A stretch of DNA of 64,000 nucleotides. It comes from Mortierella sp. BCC40632. Its lineage: Eukaryota > Mortierellomycota > Mortierellomycetes > Mortierellales > Mortierellaceae. Each line of letters begins with the position of its first letter. Positions within the stretch are counted from its first letter, which is position 1. Below the pieces are notes generated by a model. It had not been told where the DNA came from, did no database searches, and saw only the letters and a list, made by a program, of their open reading frames with translations. Positions 53,100 through 64,000 of this stretch are shown in pieces. Both the position numbers and the translations under genes were made by a program. The stretch covers positions 608,501 through 672,500 of the forward strand of contig WAEK01000002.1 in the NCBI GenBank assembly GCA_011634665.1. The letters run 5' to 3'.

Positions 53100-54600
53100 C
53101 AGCTATTTCTCCCAAGGGAAATGCTCCTGCACATCAAGGTCTGTTTCACCATTTGCTTCCTCGAGGCTCTGGCTTCAACCTCGCCGGATTGTCTAAATTT
53201 GAGAAATCGCCGCAGAGATTCCTGTTGACTTTTCCCTTTCACTGTGGCGACAAACCGTTGCCCCTGATCTACCTCCGACCGAATGATCCAATGCTTTCAA
53301 TGAACTGGCTAGACATGTACCTTTCCGTGGACTGTGTCTTCCTGTGTATTATCTTCCATTGTAATACCAACTCTTCAGTAATAATAGTAAAAAAAAAAAA
53401 AGCTAACCCTGGCCGCCGCAGAGCTCGCGTAGCCAGCAAGTTCTGCGCAACGATTGCCGTTTCTCTCGAGAGGTTTAAAAGGTTGATAAATCAGGCTGTT
53501 CTTGGAAAGGCATCCTCTTATCCTTTCTATTACTTCCAGATGTCTCCGTCCTGTCAATCTATGGAACAGAGTGGTGTCAGCCGATGCAGTATCATTCTGT
53601 GCTCTTGGGCATCGTTGCTCTTCGAAGCGCCCTGCACTGCCAGGCGTCAGCTGGGTATCCAGACCCATAGCCACCACTCCAGCGTCTTCTTTTTCCTTGA
53701 GAAGATTCTTTCTTCCTCCGAATGGTTCTCTCTCCTATTCCACGTTAACATTGTAGAGATCTTTCCATAGTATTTCGGTTGCTTGTACTTCAATAGAGCT
53801 GACAAACCGGTGGACGACCGGTACCGTCACCTCTTCGGTACTACAAAGAGTCTTTTCCACGTCTCAGTCAAAGCTTTGAGTGTCAATCCACGACAGTGAG
53901 AGCCAATGGTCCACTTAGAGCTTGGAGGAACCGGCCTATTTTTCGCCTGGTCAATTGTTTAAGTAGGGCTTTTACTGATGAAATCTAAGCTTTCGAAGAC
54001 AACCTAGATAGTTGCATCTCGCCTATTGCGTGGTGTTGGTGGTCTCAATCCAGGCACCTCCTCCTACTGGCTTTGCTCATCACTATCGAGCCCCAGTCGT
54101 CAATCTTTTGGAATACCACCTCCCATATATCTCTCCTTTAGTCTTTAGTCACGATGCATGCCCAAAGATAGTCGTTGTCCTCAGCCTCCACTTCATACAC
54201 TTTGTACCGTCCGTCAGGTACAGCTCTTGATGGTGGACATACACTACTTCTCCAGGGTGGGCAACTTTCCAAAAACTTTTTCGATGCAATAGGTCCGTTG
54301 ACATGTGTCCTTTGGACTGCTGAATAAATTATGAACCCACGACTTCCACCATCGGAATTATTCTTTTCGCTTGTCTCTGTGCCAGCTATACCTTGTATCT
54401 CTTTGTCATTGTCTGGTATTTTAAGAACCAGCGAACGTCATCATCATTATTTGACCCTGCACACCTAGCGAATAGACTGAGCTCATTCCACGCACTCAAA
54501 TTTACTTTCCATGCTTCCATCTTTCTCTTGCAGTTATTGTTGCCATTCTATCTGCAAGAGTGCTGCCTCTATTTTCACCATATCCTTTGACCCATGAGAC
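53100..54600 (-). pseudogene. Decayed coding trace, family unknown
   Basis: On the minus strand, coding-like stretches occur in neighbouring frames, broken by stops and shifts. One runs from about 54430 to 54145 (reads SDGGSRGFIIYSAVQRTHVN, then DGRYKVYEVEAEDNDYLWAC) and stops at TAA, then goes on as RRDIWEVVFQKIDDWGSIVM. A second frame near 53680-53830 reads VTVPVVHRFVSSIEVQATEI, then a third is open from 53677 to about 53400. No intact product can be read. It could be a dead transposon gene or an old gene relic; I do not recognise it. Boundaries are approximate. Confidence 0.35.
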
Positions 54601-54836
54601 TTCAAATGTCCCCTCTCTCTATCTTTTTTTTTTTTTTATTTATCTTTCTCTCTATTTTTTCTATTTATCTCTCCCAGACAGCTTTTGCTATTATTGCCCA
54701 TAGGCCTGAGTATTACTCCAAGACCATCGCGTAGCTGCGACCAAGAGAGCGCAGGTCATCCGTTAATTAATAATACGGTGACATCATAATCAATTTACCA
54801 TCAGATTGCTCTAAACCGGCTAAGAAAATATGAAGA

Positions 54837-54908
54837 TCTTTGTTAGTATAGTGGTGAGTATCTCCGCCTGTCACGCGGAAGACCCGGGTTCAATTCCCGG
54901 ACAAAGAG
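54837..54908 (+). tRNA. tRNA-Asp (GTC)
   Basis: 72-base cloverleaf without intron. Acceptor TCTTTGT pairs with ACAAAGA; D arm TAGTATAGTGGTGAGTA; anticodon stem CCGCC/GCGG side around GTC at 54870-54872; T arm CCCGGGTTCAATTCCCGG. Discriminator G. Closely matches eukaryotic tRNA-Asp. Confidence 0.96.
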
Positions 54909-55390
54909 CTCTTTTTGCTTCTTCTTCCCCTGGAGCCAGGTCCCCCTTTTGGATGAACCCGTTAACTGTCATCAACGAATCCTTCCTTTTGCAAAAGTTC
55001 CGGGAATGATGAACCCCAGAGTTTTTTTTTTTTTTTTTTTTTCTCGGGCATTCTCTTTGGTACTGTTGAATTCTTGATCCCAAAAGGTCATACTGTAGTC
55101 TGATGCAAACTTTAGGGATAAACAAGATGATTGTTGACCTCAAAGCGGCCTTTACAGGCAAACACCCAAATGACAGGAGTCCATTCCGAGACTTTGCCGG
55201 GAACCAGCCAAAGGTCAAGAGTAGTTTTATAGTATAAATATTTAGGTCTACTGTAGTGTTTGTTTTGTAGTTCGGATCAAAAGAATCAGAGGAATGAAGG
55301 AGAAAGATCGACTAGACACCAACGCAGCACCAGATGAAATACCTCATACTTTCCCTCCTCCTCCTTCCCTTCAAATCTTCAAAAGAAGAG
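54909..55390. other. Intergenic
   Basis: Between tRNA-Asp and the chitin deacetylase stop. T run at about 55022-55042. TTTTT directly after the tRNA (54912 onward) can serve as Pol III terminator. Confidence 0.45.
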
Positions 55391-57099
55391 TTAGGCAAAA
55401 GTAGCAGCAAGGATTGTAACCAGAGTTACAACCGAACCCTTCATGTAGCCTAGATCGTTGCTACCAAACTTGGAGATAGCAAATGAAGTGGATGTAGTGC
55501 CACGGCTACCAGGAGCTGCTTGCGAACCCGAGGTCGAGTTGGAGCCAGTGTTGTTGCCAGTACTATTGCTGGTGCTGTTGCTACCGAGGACAAAGGTGCC
55601 TGCACCTTCCTTGTAGGGCTTAGCATCCCCAATACACTTGGCAATAGGCTCCATAACCAAGACCTTGTCCTGGTAGGCCAAGGGCAAGATGCTATCAACC
55701 GACACATTCACCTCTTGTGGGAACACTGGTAATTATCAATGCCAGGAAACATAACATCAAGATAAAGAGGAGTGTTAGTAGTGTTGCAAGATTGGATCTA
55801 ATAGTCGAGACACCTCAAGAACCGAATCAAGTCAAATTAATTTGTGGAGGACACATTGGGGTGGCACTTACAGTCGTGCTCAAGAACAATGAAACCAGTG
55901 CTCATGGTTGGGATCTTGGTCAACCAAGTCTTGAAGGTATCCACAACGGATTGAGGAGTGGCTTTACCCGCTGGGATGTTCCACTATCGAAGAGAGATGA
56001 AGATGTTCTATTGGCATTAGTATTACTTTGAAGAGCCAACCTATGCGACCACCTTTGCAGGATGAGTTGAAGGACTATCAAGGTTCAAACAAAGACTCAC
56101 ATCGTTGGTATCAAAGCCATCAGTCCAGATAGAGGTCTTGTAACCAAGTTGAGTAGCAATGCTTCGGACTCGGTTGTCGACATCACCTATGATAAAGAAA
56201 AGTGAACTAGGTGAGAAATAGGCAAGACAACAGGAAACTCTATAGAACTCTTAATGCTAAATTGTTCGGTAAGCATATTCTTACCATAGGGTGGTCTCCA
56301 GTAAATGGGCGTCACTCCAATAACACTGAAAATGGCCTTCTCAGTCCACTTGAGCTCTGCAACGATCTGCTCATTGGAGAGACTAGTCATGGATGGATGC
56401 GACCAAGTGTGGATAGCAATCTGATGGCCCTCAGCATAGGCACGCTTCAGCGTTTGCGGGTAGCTGATCGCACGGGAACCGACAATAAAGAGAGTTGCCT
56501 TTGTGCCGTGCGCCAGGAGCATATCGTAGAGTCGTGGCGAGTCAGGTGAGGGACCATCTAAGAAGTGAGAGACACAGGTACAGGAGCCATGTTAGTCATC
56601 TCTGTGTACAAATGCATACTGAATCCTTTTCTCGAGTTAGGGACATACCGTCGTAAGTGAGTCCCCAGTGGCCAGTCTGGGGGCAAAAGGTAACGTCAGC
56701 AGGGGCAGTGCACTTTTGGCATGTCCACCAGCACTGATCCTTTGGGATCGTAGTCAAGTCCGTGGGACAGAGGCCATCGTTTGAGAGTGGATAGACAGGG
56801 ACCTTAGTAAAGTCAACCAGTTTGAGCCACTGCTGGACCTGGGGATCCTGGACGAAGGGGATACAGTCAAGTTTAGGATAGGCGTTGGCTGCTACAGGAG
56901 CGTAGGTCGTGGGGCAGCCTGAAGGTTCAGGAGCTACTGTTCCCACTGCCGTTGCTGCTGTCGTTGTTTTTGTCGCCGCCGCTGCCGTTGTTGCGGCACG
57001 GCGTTCTAGAACATTAAATCCATGACCTTTTTTGGAGTGACCAAGGACGATGGAGAGCGTGGCAGAGAGCGCAACAAGCGCTGGAAGGATTTTAACCAT
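55391..57099 (-). CDS. Chitin deacetylase, GPI-anchor type (CE4)
   Basis: Turns chitin into chitosan at the cell wall. Exons 56649-57099, 56285-56557, 56101-56186, 55872-55983 and 55391-55725; in phase, 418 aa. Signal peptide MVKILPALVALSATLSIVLG, then a Thr/Ala-rich stretch. NodB domain motifs are complete: LTYDDGPSP (codon for the second Asp split by intron 1), HTWSHPSM with the metal histidines, RPPYG, WTDGFDTNDW and IVLEHD. A Ser/Asn/Thr-rich linker with many NST sites and a hydrophobic C-terminus (GSVVTLVTILAATFA) fit a GPI signal. The C-terminal catalytic His motif lies in LEHD. Length is normal for the family. Confidence 0.94.
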
Positions 57100-57805
57100 T
57101 GTTTAGTGTCTGCGTGGGCAGCTGGAAGGGGGCAAAGGAAGGATGAAGGAGAGAGAAGTGGTGGTGGGGGTGGGGGTCTTGTAGAGCTAGCTGGAGGGTG
57201 GAGCTGCTGAGTAAAAGTGTCGAACGAGAAGAGTGGAGAAGGGTTGCCTGGTTGCCTGTCCAACAAGGGTGGTGAACTTGGCGGGAGTGAAGAAGATGGA
57301 AGAGAAGGTGAGGTGCGGAAGAAGGTCTGGGCGGACCACATCGTGCTCTTTATAGAGGTCTGCCATTTTGATTGATATGGCAATGGTCATCCAACTGACC
57401 CAGAGCTAATTCGGGAAAAGAGAGGGGGCAAGGCGTTATTTTTATTTCGAGCACAAGGCCCTGCTCTGTCCGTCCATGCGAGGCGTAGAGGAGGAGGGAG
57501 ATAATGGGCTAGGGTTCTTCCGGCCATTCGAGCTGCGGCTACAGGACTGAGCGTGTGATGAGAATAAGCGGTGTCAGTGAGTGAAGTGAAGCTTGCAAAC
57601 TTGATCCGTATGCGTACCCCGAGTCGGTCGCTCTTCGTCTGCACTGGTGAGATTACCCATCAACGCACTCGGTCGCTTCTGCTATTAAGAGAATCGATAC
57701 CCGGCCTATTGATAATGTTAATTCCCTTAATGCGATGACACCGAGCCTTAAGTATCTGAGAGTGTTGTTCGCCGTAGACAGGGGTGGGTTCTTCCGCAAG
57801 TAAGC
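57100..57805. promoter_or_regulatory. Upstream region of the chitin deacetylase gene
   Basis: On the minus strand the 200 bases before 57099 are C/T-rich (leader). A TATA-like TATAAAG is seen on the minus strand at about 57349-57355. No coding pattern recognised. Confidence 0.4.
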
Positions 57806-58375
57806 TCAGAAATGGAGAACGCAACAGCCCAGATTCAGTGCGCTCGGGTAATTCTTCGAAGATGTCCCTAATTCATCAGCATTTTTTAAAGTGCCGGTTC
57901 TGCTGTCTGTCCTCGGTCGTCTGTCGGGCAGGATACCAATGGCTCCCTCAGCATATTCGTCCAAATCTCTAACTGCAATTCTATCAATAACTTTTAAATA
58001 GTCTTTTGAGAGAAGGGTCAAGATGAGGAAAACGAGGCCCCAAGGGTCTGTTTGACGGAAAAGTCCAACTAATTGTTGGTCATGCTGCTTTCCTTGATGG
58101 GCAGAGAAGGAGAGCAAAGACACGCATTTTGTGCAGCCCGGATCTTTTTCAGGGACAAACATTTGGCTGAGGAGGGTCTCTGCCAATCTAGACCACTGGT
58201 CCTGTCCCTGAAAGGAGTCATCAGCCACCTTCACTGCCTCGTGTTGAAAAGCTTTTTCATTTGTGCTCCGTTGATTTTTCTCGGTGGCGACCAATCCATC
58301 GGGTCCTTGACTTGGCTGTGCAGATTTCAGAGGCAAAGTAGCCAAAGAAGTGTGTTTTTCTGTCACCACTGCCAC
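57806..58375 (-). CDS. Orphan open frame, possibly a broken gene
   Basis: A stop-free minus-strand frame of 189 codons in ordinary, non-repetitive sequence, which is longer than expected by chance. It begins at a GTG; the stop just upstream (TAG at 58376-58378) leaves no ATG in front. Internal ATG codons exist (QMFVPEKDPG). Just upstream in another frame, an ATG at 58460 region opens MSDASRDALDASLKSFATPQ and stops, which suggests the true start and a frame break. No family recognised; hydrophobic block GLVFLILTLL in the middle. Confidence 0.3.
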   Translation of the reverse strand: MAVVTEKHTSLATLPLKSAQPSQGPDGLVATEKNQRSTNEKAFQHEAVKVADDSFQGQDQWSRLAETLLSQMFVPEKDPGCTKCVSLLSFSAHQGKQHDQQLVGLFRQTDPWGLVFLILTLLSKDYLKVIDRIAVRDLDEYAEGAIGILPDRRPRTDSRTGTLKNADELGTSSKNYPSALNLGCCVLHF

Positions 58376-58479
58376 CTACTAGGTCAAGAATGGAGGAGTG
58401 GCTGGGGAGTTGCAAAGCTTTTCAGGGAAGCATCTAGGGCGTCTCTAGAGGCGTCGGACATCTTGTAATCTCAATCAAT

Positions 58480-59336
58480 TCTGCTTCACGGGGTGGGTAC
58501 TTCGGTGGGATTTATTCTGGTGGGTTCAACTCGCTGACAGTCAACCACCAAAAACTCTTCTGCCTGACTTTTCTGTAGAAATCTGCTCGCAACGTTTGAT
58601 AGAAACAGTCCCTGACTGGATATTGTAGTCCCTAAGTCCGTTCTAGGCGTTGAGCAGCCAACCCATTCAGTTGTTAACTAAGGAACTCATTTTACAGGCC
58701 TCATCCCCAAATTGTGACAGATCCGAGCCACATTATAGTCATTTCTACATGTCCATGGCTCTTTAGAGAGATCGTGCTGAGATGCTTCGACCTTCAGCAG
58801 TCAGCAGTTTAGATCTGCCAGGCCTGGAGCTCTCTAACTGGTGTGCTAAGAGGCTAGATCACTTCTTCTAAGTAAAGCAAGAACCTCCTAGAGCTTGGTA
58901 AACTCTTTACTGTAGATTGTCATTCGAGTGAATCGGGTCTCCAATACCAGGATTAAGTGGGTGGTGGTGCCTGCGCTGACACGCTATGAGCCAGGGGTGC
59001 ATACAAATATTTGGCAGGGCGAACAGTGCGAGTGGCCTGAAGAAACGAAGGTAAGGTTTGGGCCAGAGGAGAGGACTGGTGATGCGATAGTTCGCAAGTA
59101 AGCGCGATCAGGATCGACGTGCGATTATCTCGCCCTCACTCACCTCAGTGCGGTAATAAAAAGGGGACCCCTAGACACACTTTTTGTTGTTCATTCCATC
59201 TGCATCCTCATCTGCATTTTCATCTGCATTCGCATCACTGCTCTGCAAAGCATTTTCTCCCACCCTATCCCATACCCTCCCTCCCTCTCTCTCTCGCTCC
59301 CTCTCTCCGAGTAATAGACTCTCCACCTCTCTAGTC
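58480..59336. promoter_or_regulatory. Upstream region of LYS12
   Basis: No coding pattern recognised. The 150 bases before 59337 are strongly C/T-rich with CATCTGCAT repeats (59196-59235) and a CTCTCTCT leader. No clear Gcn4-type TGACTCA site was seen close to the start. Confidence 0.4.
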
Positions 59337-60938
<1,602 letters not shown>

Positions 60939-61153
60939 GGGTAGTTTTTTCTTGAACCGTTTTTGCATTCTGCATAAAAACATATAAAGTCTACTTGTAT
61001 CATATATCAATCTGCAACGCACCGCCTTGGTATAATTGGGTCAGGTCACATGACTTTTTTAAAAGTCTAAGCTCGGTGGTCATGTCGCAATCTTCTGTTA
61101 CATCCCATTGATCCACAACTTCCCCTCACCACCCATCCATCCAAGTAGGCTAA

Positions 61154-64000
61154 ATGGCGGACAATGAGCTGGAGCAGTTCGAGTACCTTGAGCTTATCAA
61201 CAAGATCAGAAATGAGCTCTTGAACCACACAGGCATCGATGACAAGACACTTGGTAAGCGCACTTGTCCATGATCTAACCTCTGCGGAAAGTAGTCCACC
61301 CTGTAAGAATCTTGTCTAGCTCACTCTAGTTCTTGTCCATTGTCTTTGGGATCATTCTCGCTTTCTAATCATAGCCGAGTATGTCATCGACGTCCATGAG
61401 AACTCACCGGACTATACCGCATTCAAAAAAGAGATCCAGGGCGATTTCTCAGATTCATTCATTGGGAATTTGGATCGTCTCATCAGAACCATGCATCCTA
61501 AGTATAAGAAAGCGGCCGAATCAGCTCCAGTTGACAAGAAGGCTATAGCTGATGACAAGGCCCATCGGTTCCCTGGTCTTGCTCTTCCAAATGTTCCAAA
61601 TCCTGTCCTGGTAAGCCTCGTTCTTTACATGGTTTGGATATCTGATCTACCCAAGAGTTTGCTAATCTATCTTTTAGAGCTCTTGTCATTGACATTCATT
61701 GGTTTTCATCAATATAGAGAGACGATGAAGAAAGCAAGGATAGAAAAGATAAAAAAGTTGTCGACGATGTCATGTCAGCTTTCGATAGCTTCCTGGAGTC
61801 CTTTGACAGACGCAAGAGCCCGAAGCGGAGGAGGACGGAATCGCGAGATGGTCGAGCTCACAGTCGCAGTCGTGATAGCCGAAGCCGCAGTCCAAAATAC
61901 AGACGACGCACTAGCGATGATGAACGCGATGGAGATAGGCGATATAGAGGACGGGAACGCAGTCGCAGCCGTGGCCGCAGTCCTTCAAGACGAGACAGGA
62001 ATTACAGAGGACGAGATGGCGACAGATCATCAGCTCTCGACGACGCCCCAGTTTTATACAAAATCTACACTGCAAAAGTTACCAACACAAAGCCTTTTGG
62101 AGCATTTGTAGCGCTGGACGGTGTTCGCGGCAAAGCCGAGGGACTTGTGCCAAAACGGTTCTTGCAGGTTGGAAATGTCAATGAAGTCACGGATGTTGTC
62201 AAGAGGGGTCAGACGGTTAAAGTCAAGGTCATGTCTATATCATCGAATGGAGTATCGCTATCAACAAAGGATGTCGATCAAAAGACAGGCAAGGACTTGT
62301 CGCCCTTCTTAAAAGTAAAAACAAAGGAAGAAATGGAGCGGGATGCTGCACGCAACCCGGATCGACCTTCATCATCATCAGTTCCTGTTATCGACGATGA
62401 CGAGCCAAAGTCATCAAAGCTAAAGCGAATGTCCTCTCTTGAGCGATTCGAAATTAAGCAGCTGATCGCCTCAGGAGTCTCCGATCCTTCTGACCATCCA
62501 GACTTTGACGAGGACTTTGGCATTACAGGAGATCTAGAGGCAGAGGAAGAGTTGGACATCGAGCTTTGCGAAGATGAACCGCTTTTCTTAAAGGGGCAGG
62601 CACGTCACGCTCTGGATCTCAGTCCAATCAAAATTGTGAAGGCACCAGATGGAACTCTTAATCGTGCTGCTTTGTCTGGGGCAGCCCTCGCAAAGGATCG
62701 AAAGGAGCTCCGACAATCAGAGGTCAATGCAGAATACGACTCTGTACCAAAGGATATCAACAAACCATGGCTTGATCCTATGCCGGAACCAGGAGAGAGA
62801 AACTTTGCTCAGGATCTGAGGGGTCAGTCTGCTCAGTCAAAAGCAGGACAGATGCCCGAGTGGAAGGCGAATACGTTTGGAAAAGCAACTACTTATGGTA
62901 AAATCACTGATTTAACCATTCAGCAGCAACGAGAGTCATTGCCAATCTTCCGTTTCCGGAAGATGTTGGTAGATGCTGTTAGAAGTAATCAGCTACTCAT
63001 CGTAGTTGGTGAGACAGGCTCTGGCAAGACTACTCAAATGACCCAGTACTTGGCAGAGGAAGGATTCACAGCGAGTGGACGTATTGGATGTACTCAGCCC
63101 CGTCGTGTTGCCGCCATGTCAGTTGCAAAGCGTGTCGCAGAAGAAGTTGGATGTCGGTTAGGTCAGGAGGTAGGCTACACGATCCGTTTCGAAGACTGCA
63201 CAAGCCCAGAGACAAAGATCAAGTACATGACAGACGGTATGTTGATGAGAGAGTGTCTTGTAGACCCTCTCATGTCACAATACTCTGTCATTATCTTGGA
63301 CGAGGCTCACGAGCGTACTGTTAGTACAGACGTGCTCTTTGGACTTTTGAAGCAGGCAGCCAAGAAGCGACCCGACCTCAAGATCATCATTACATCTGCT
63401 ACACTTAATGCCGAGAAGTTTTCAGCCTACTTTTATGGATGTCCTATTCTTACCATCCCGGGCAGAACCTTCCCATACGAAGTCCTCTACACAAAAGAGC
63501 CCGAGTCGGATTACCTCGATGCCTCGCTTATTACTGTTATGCAGATCCACCTTTCAGAACCCGCAGGAGATATTTTGCTCTTCTTGACGGGTCAGGAAGA
63601 GATTGACACAGCATCGGAAATTCTTTACGAGCGTATGAAAGCATTAGGTCCCATGGTACCAGAGCTGATCATTCTTCCAGTCTATAGTGCGCTCCCTTCA
63701 GAGATGCAGTCCAAGATTTTCGAGCCCACTCCCCCAGGTGCCCGCAAGGTTGTTATTGCGACAAACGTTGCCGAGACAAGTATTACGATCGACGGAATCT
63801 ACTATGTGATTGATCCTGGTTTTGTAAAGCAGAGTGCGTATGACCCCAAGCTTGGAATGGATTCTCTGATTGTGACACCTATTTCGCAAGCACAGGCTGG
63901 ACAGCGTGCAGGTCGTGCAGGTCGTACAGGCCCTGGCAAGTGCTATCGACTTTACACCGAAGCAGCATTCCGCAACGAAATGCTGCCCAACCCTATTCCA
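61154..64000 (+). CDS. PRP22: Pre-mRNA splicing DEAH helicase Prp22/DHX8, 3' end cut by window edge
   Basis: Releases spliced mRNA from the spliceosome. Exons 61154-61253, 61375-61610 and 61718 to beyond 64000; 873 codons visible. N-terminal helical region, then an RS/RD-rich stretch (about 135-210), an S1 RNA-binding domain (about 220-300: [20 protein letters not shown]), the Prp22 linker ([20 protein letters not shown]-type PIFRFRKML), then RecA1 with Walker [16 protein letters not shown] (about 543), ILDEAHERT (about 640), SATL, and RecA2 with [26 protein letters not shown] and [20 protein letters not shown]. The helicase-associated C-terminal domains lie outside the window. Confidence 0.96.

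Overview
The window is nuclear DNA of a filamentous fungus, most likely an early-diverging one of the Mortierella type. The evidence is short GT-AG introns (about 45-250 bases) cutting almost every gene, a lysine alpha-aminoadipate pathway gene (LYS12), a GPI-type chitin deacetylase, fungal regulators (KIC1/Nak1 kinase, cyclin K/Ctk2, Yta7, Prp22), and many long T/A homopolymers and CT/GA microsatellites. The lineage call is inference; no phylogeny could be run. I found no CRISPR array, phage, plasmid, rRNA or secondary-metabolite cluster.

Layout. 1-8.3 kb, all minus strand: MOSC-domain protein (cut by the left edge), SED5 syntaxin, microsomal glutathione transferase, and a large membrane-anchored O-fucosyltransferase-like protein. 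8.3-13.5 kb is gene-poor and holds a 1.5 kb element made of two inverted arms, a GGTGCTG minisatellite and traces of an unidentified split gene. 13.6-14.9 kb: an Abitram/Simiate homologue (+). 15.7-25.8 kb, minus strand: a GCK-III kinase of the RAM/MOR type with a very long disordered tail, a cyclin K homologue, and a TrhO/TSTD2-type rhodanese. 26.7-35.6 kb, plus strand: the Yta7/ATAD2 AAA-bromodomain protein and a glycogen branching enzyme with a repeat-built N-terminal extension. tRNA-Asn follows. 36.5-48.5 kb: ZCCHC10-like RS protein, a RidA-family enzyme (minus), VPS23/TSG101, mitochondrial porin, and a peroxisomal ABCD half-transporter. 48.5-59.3 kb is sparse: two divergent small secreted proteins, a decayed coding trace, tRNA-Asp, chitin deacetylase and an orphan ORF. 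59.3-64 kb: LYS12 and the start of PRP22, which runs off the right edge.

The genes are ordinary housekeeping functions (vesicle traffic, transcription and splicing, cell polarity, glycogen, peroxisome and mitochondrion, cell wall). They do not form a pathway cluster. Exon boundaries were placed by hand from donor/acceptor signals, unbroken reading phase and family conservation. In nearly all genes every junction keeps phase; the exception is one SED5 junction. The least explained parts are the inverted-repeat element, the small secreted proteins and the decayed coding stretches. I did not find a clear new multi-gene system.
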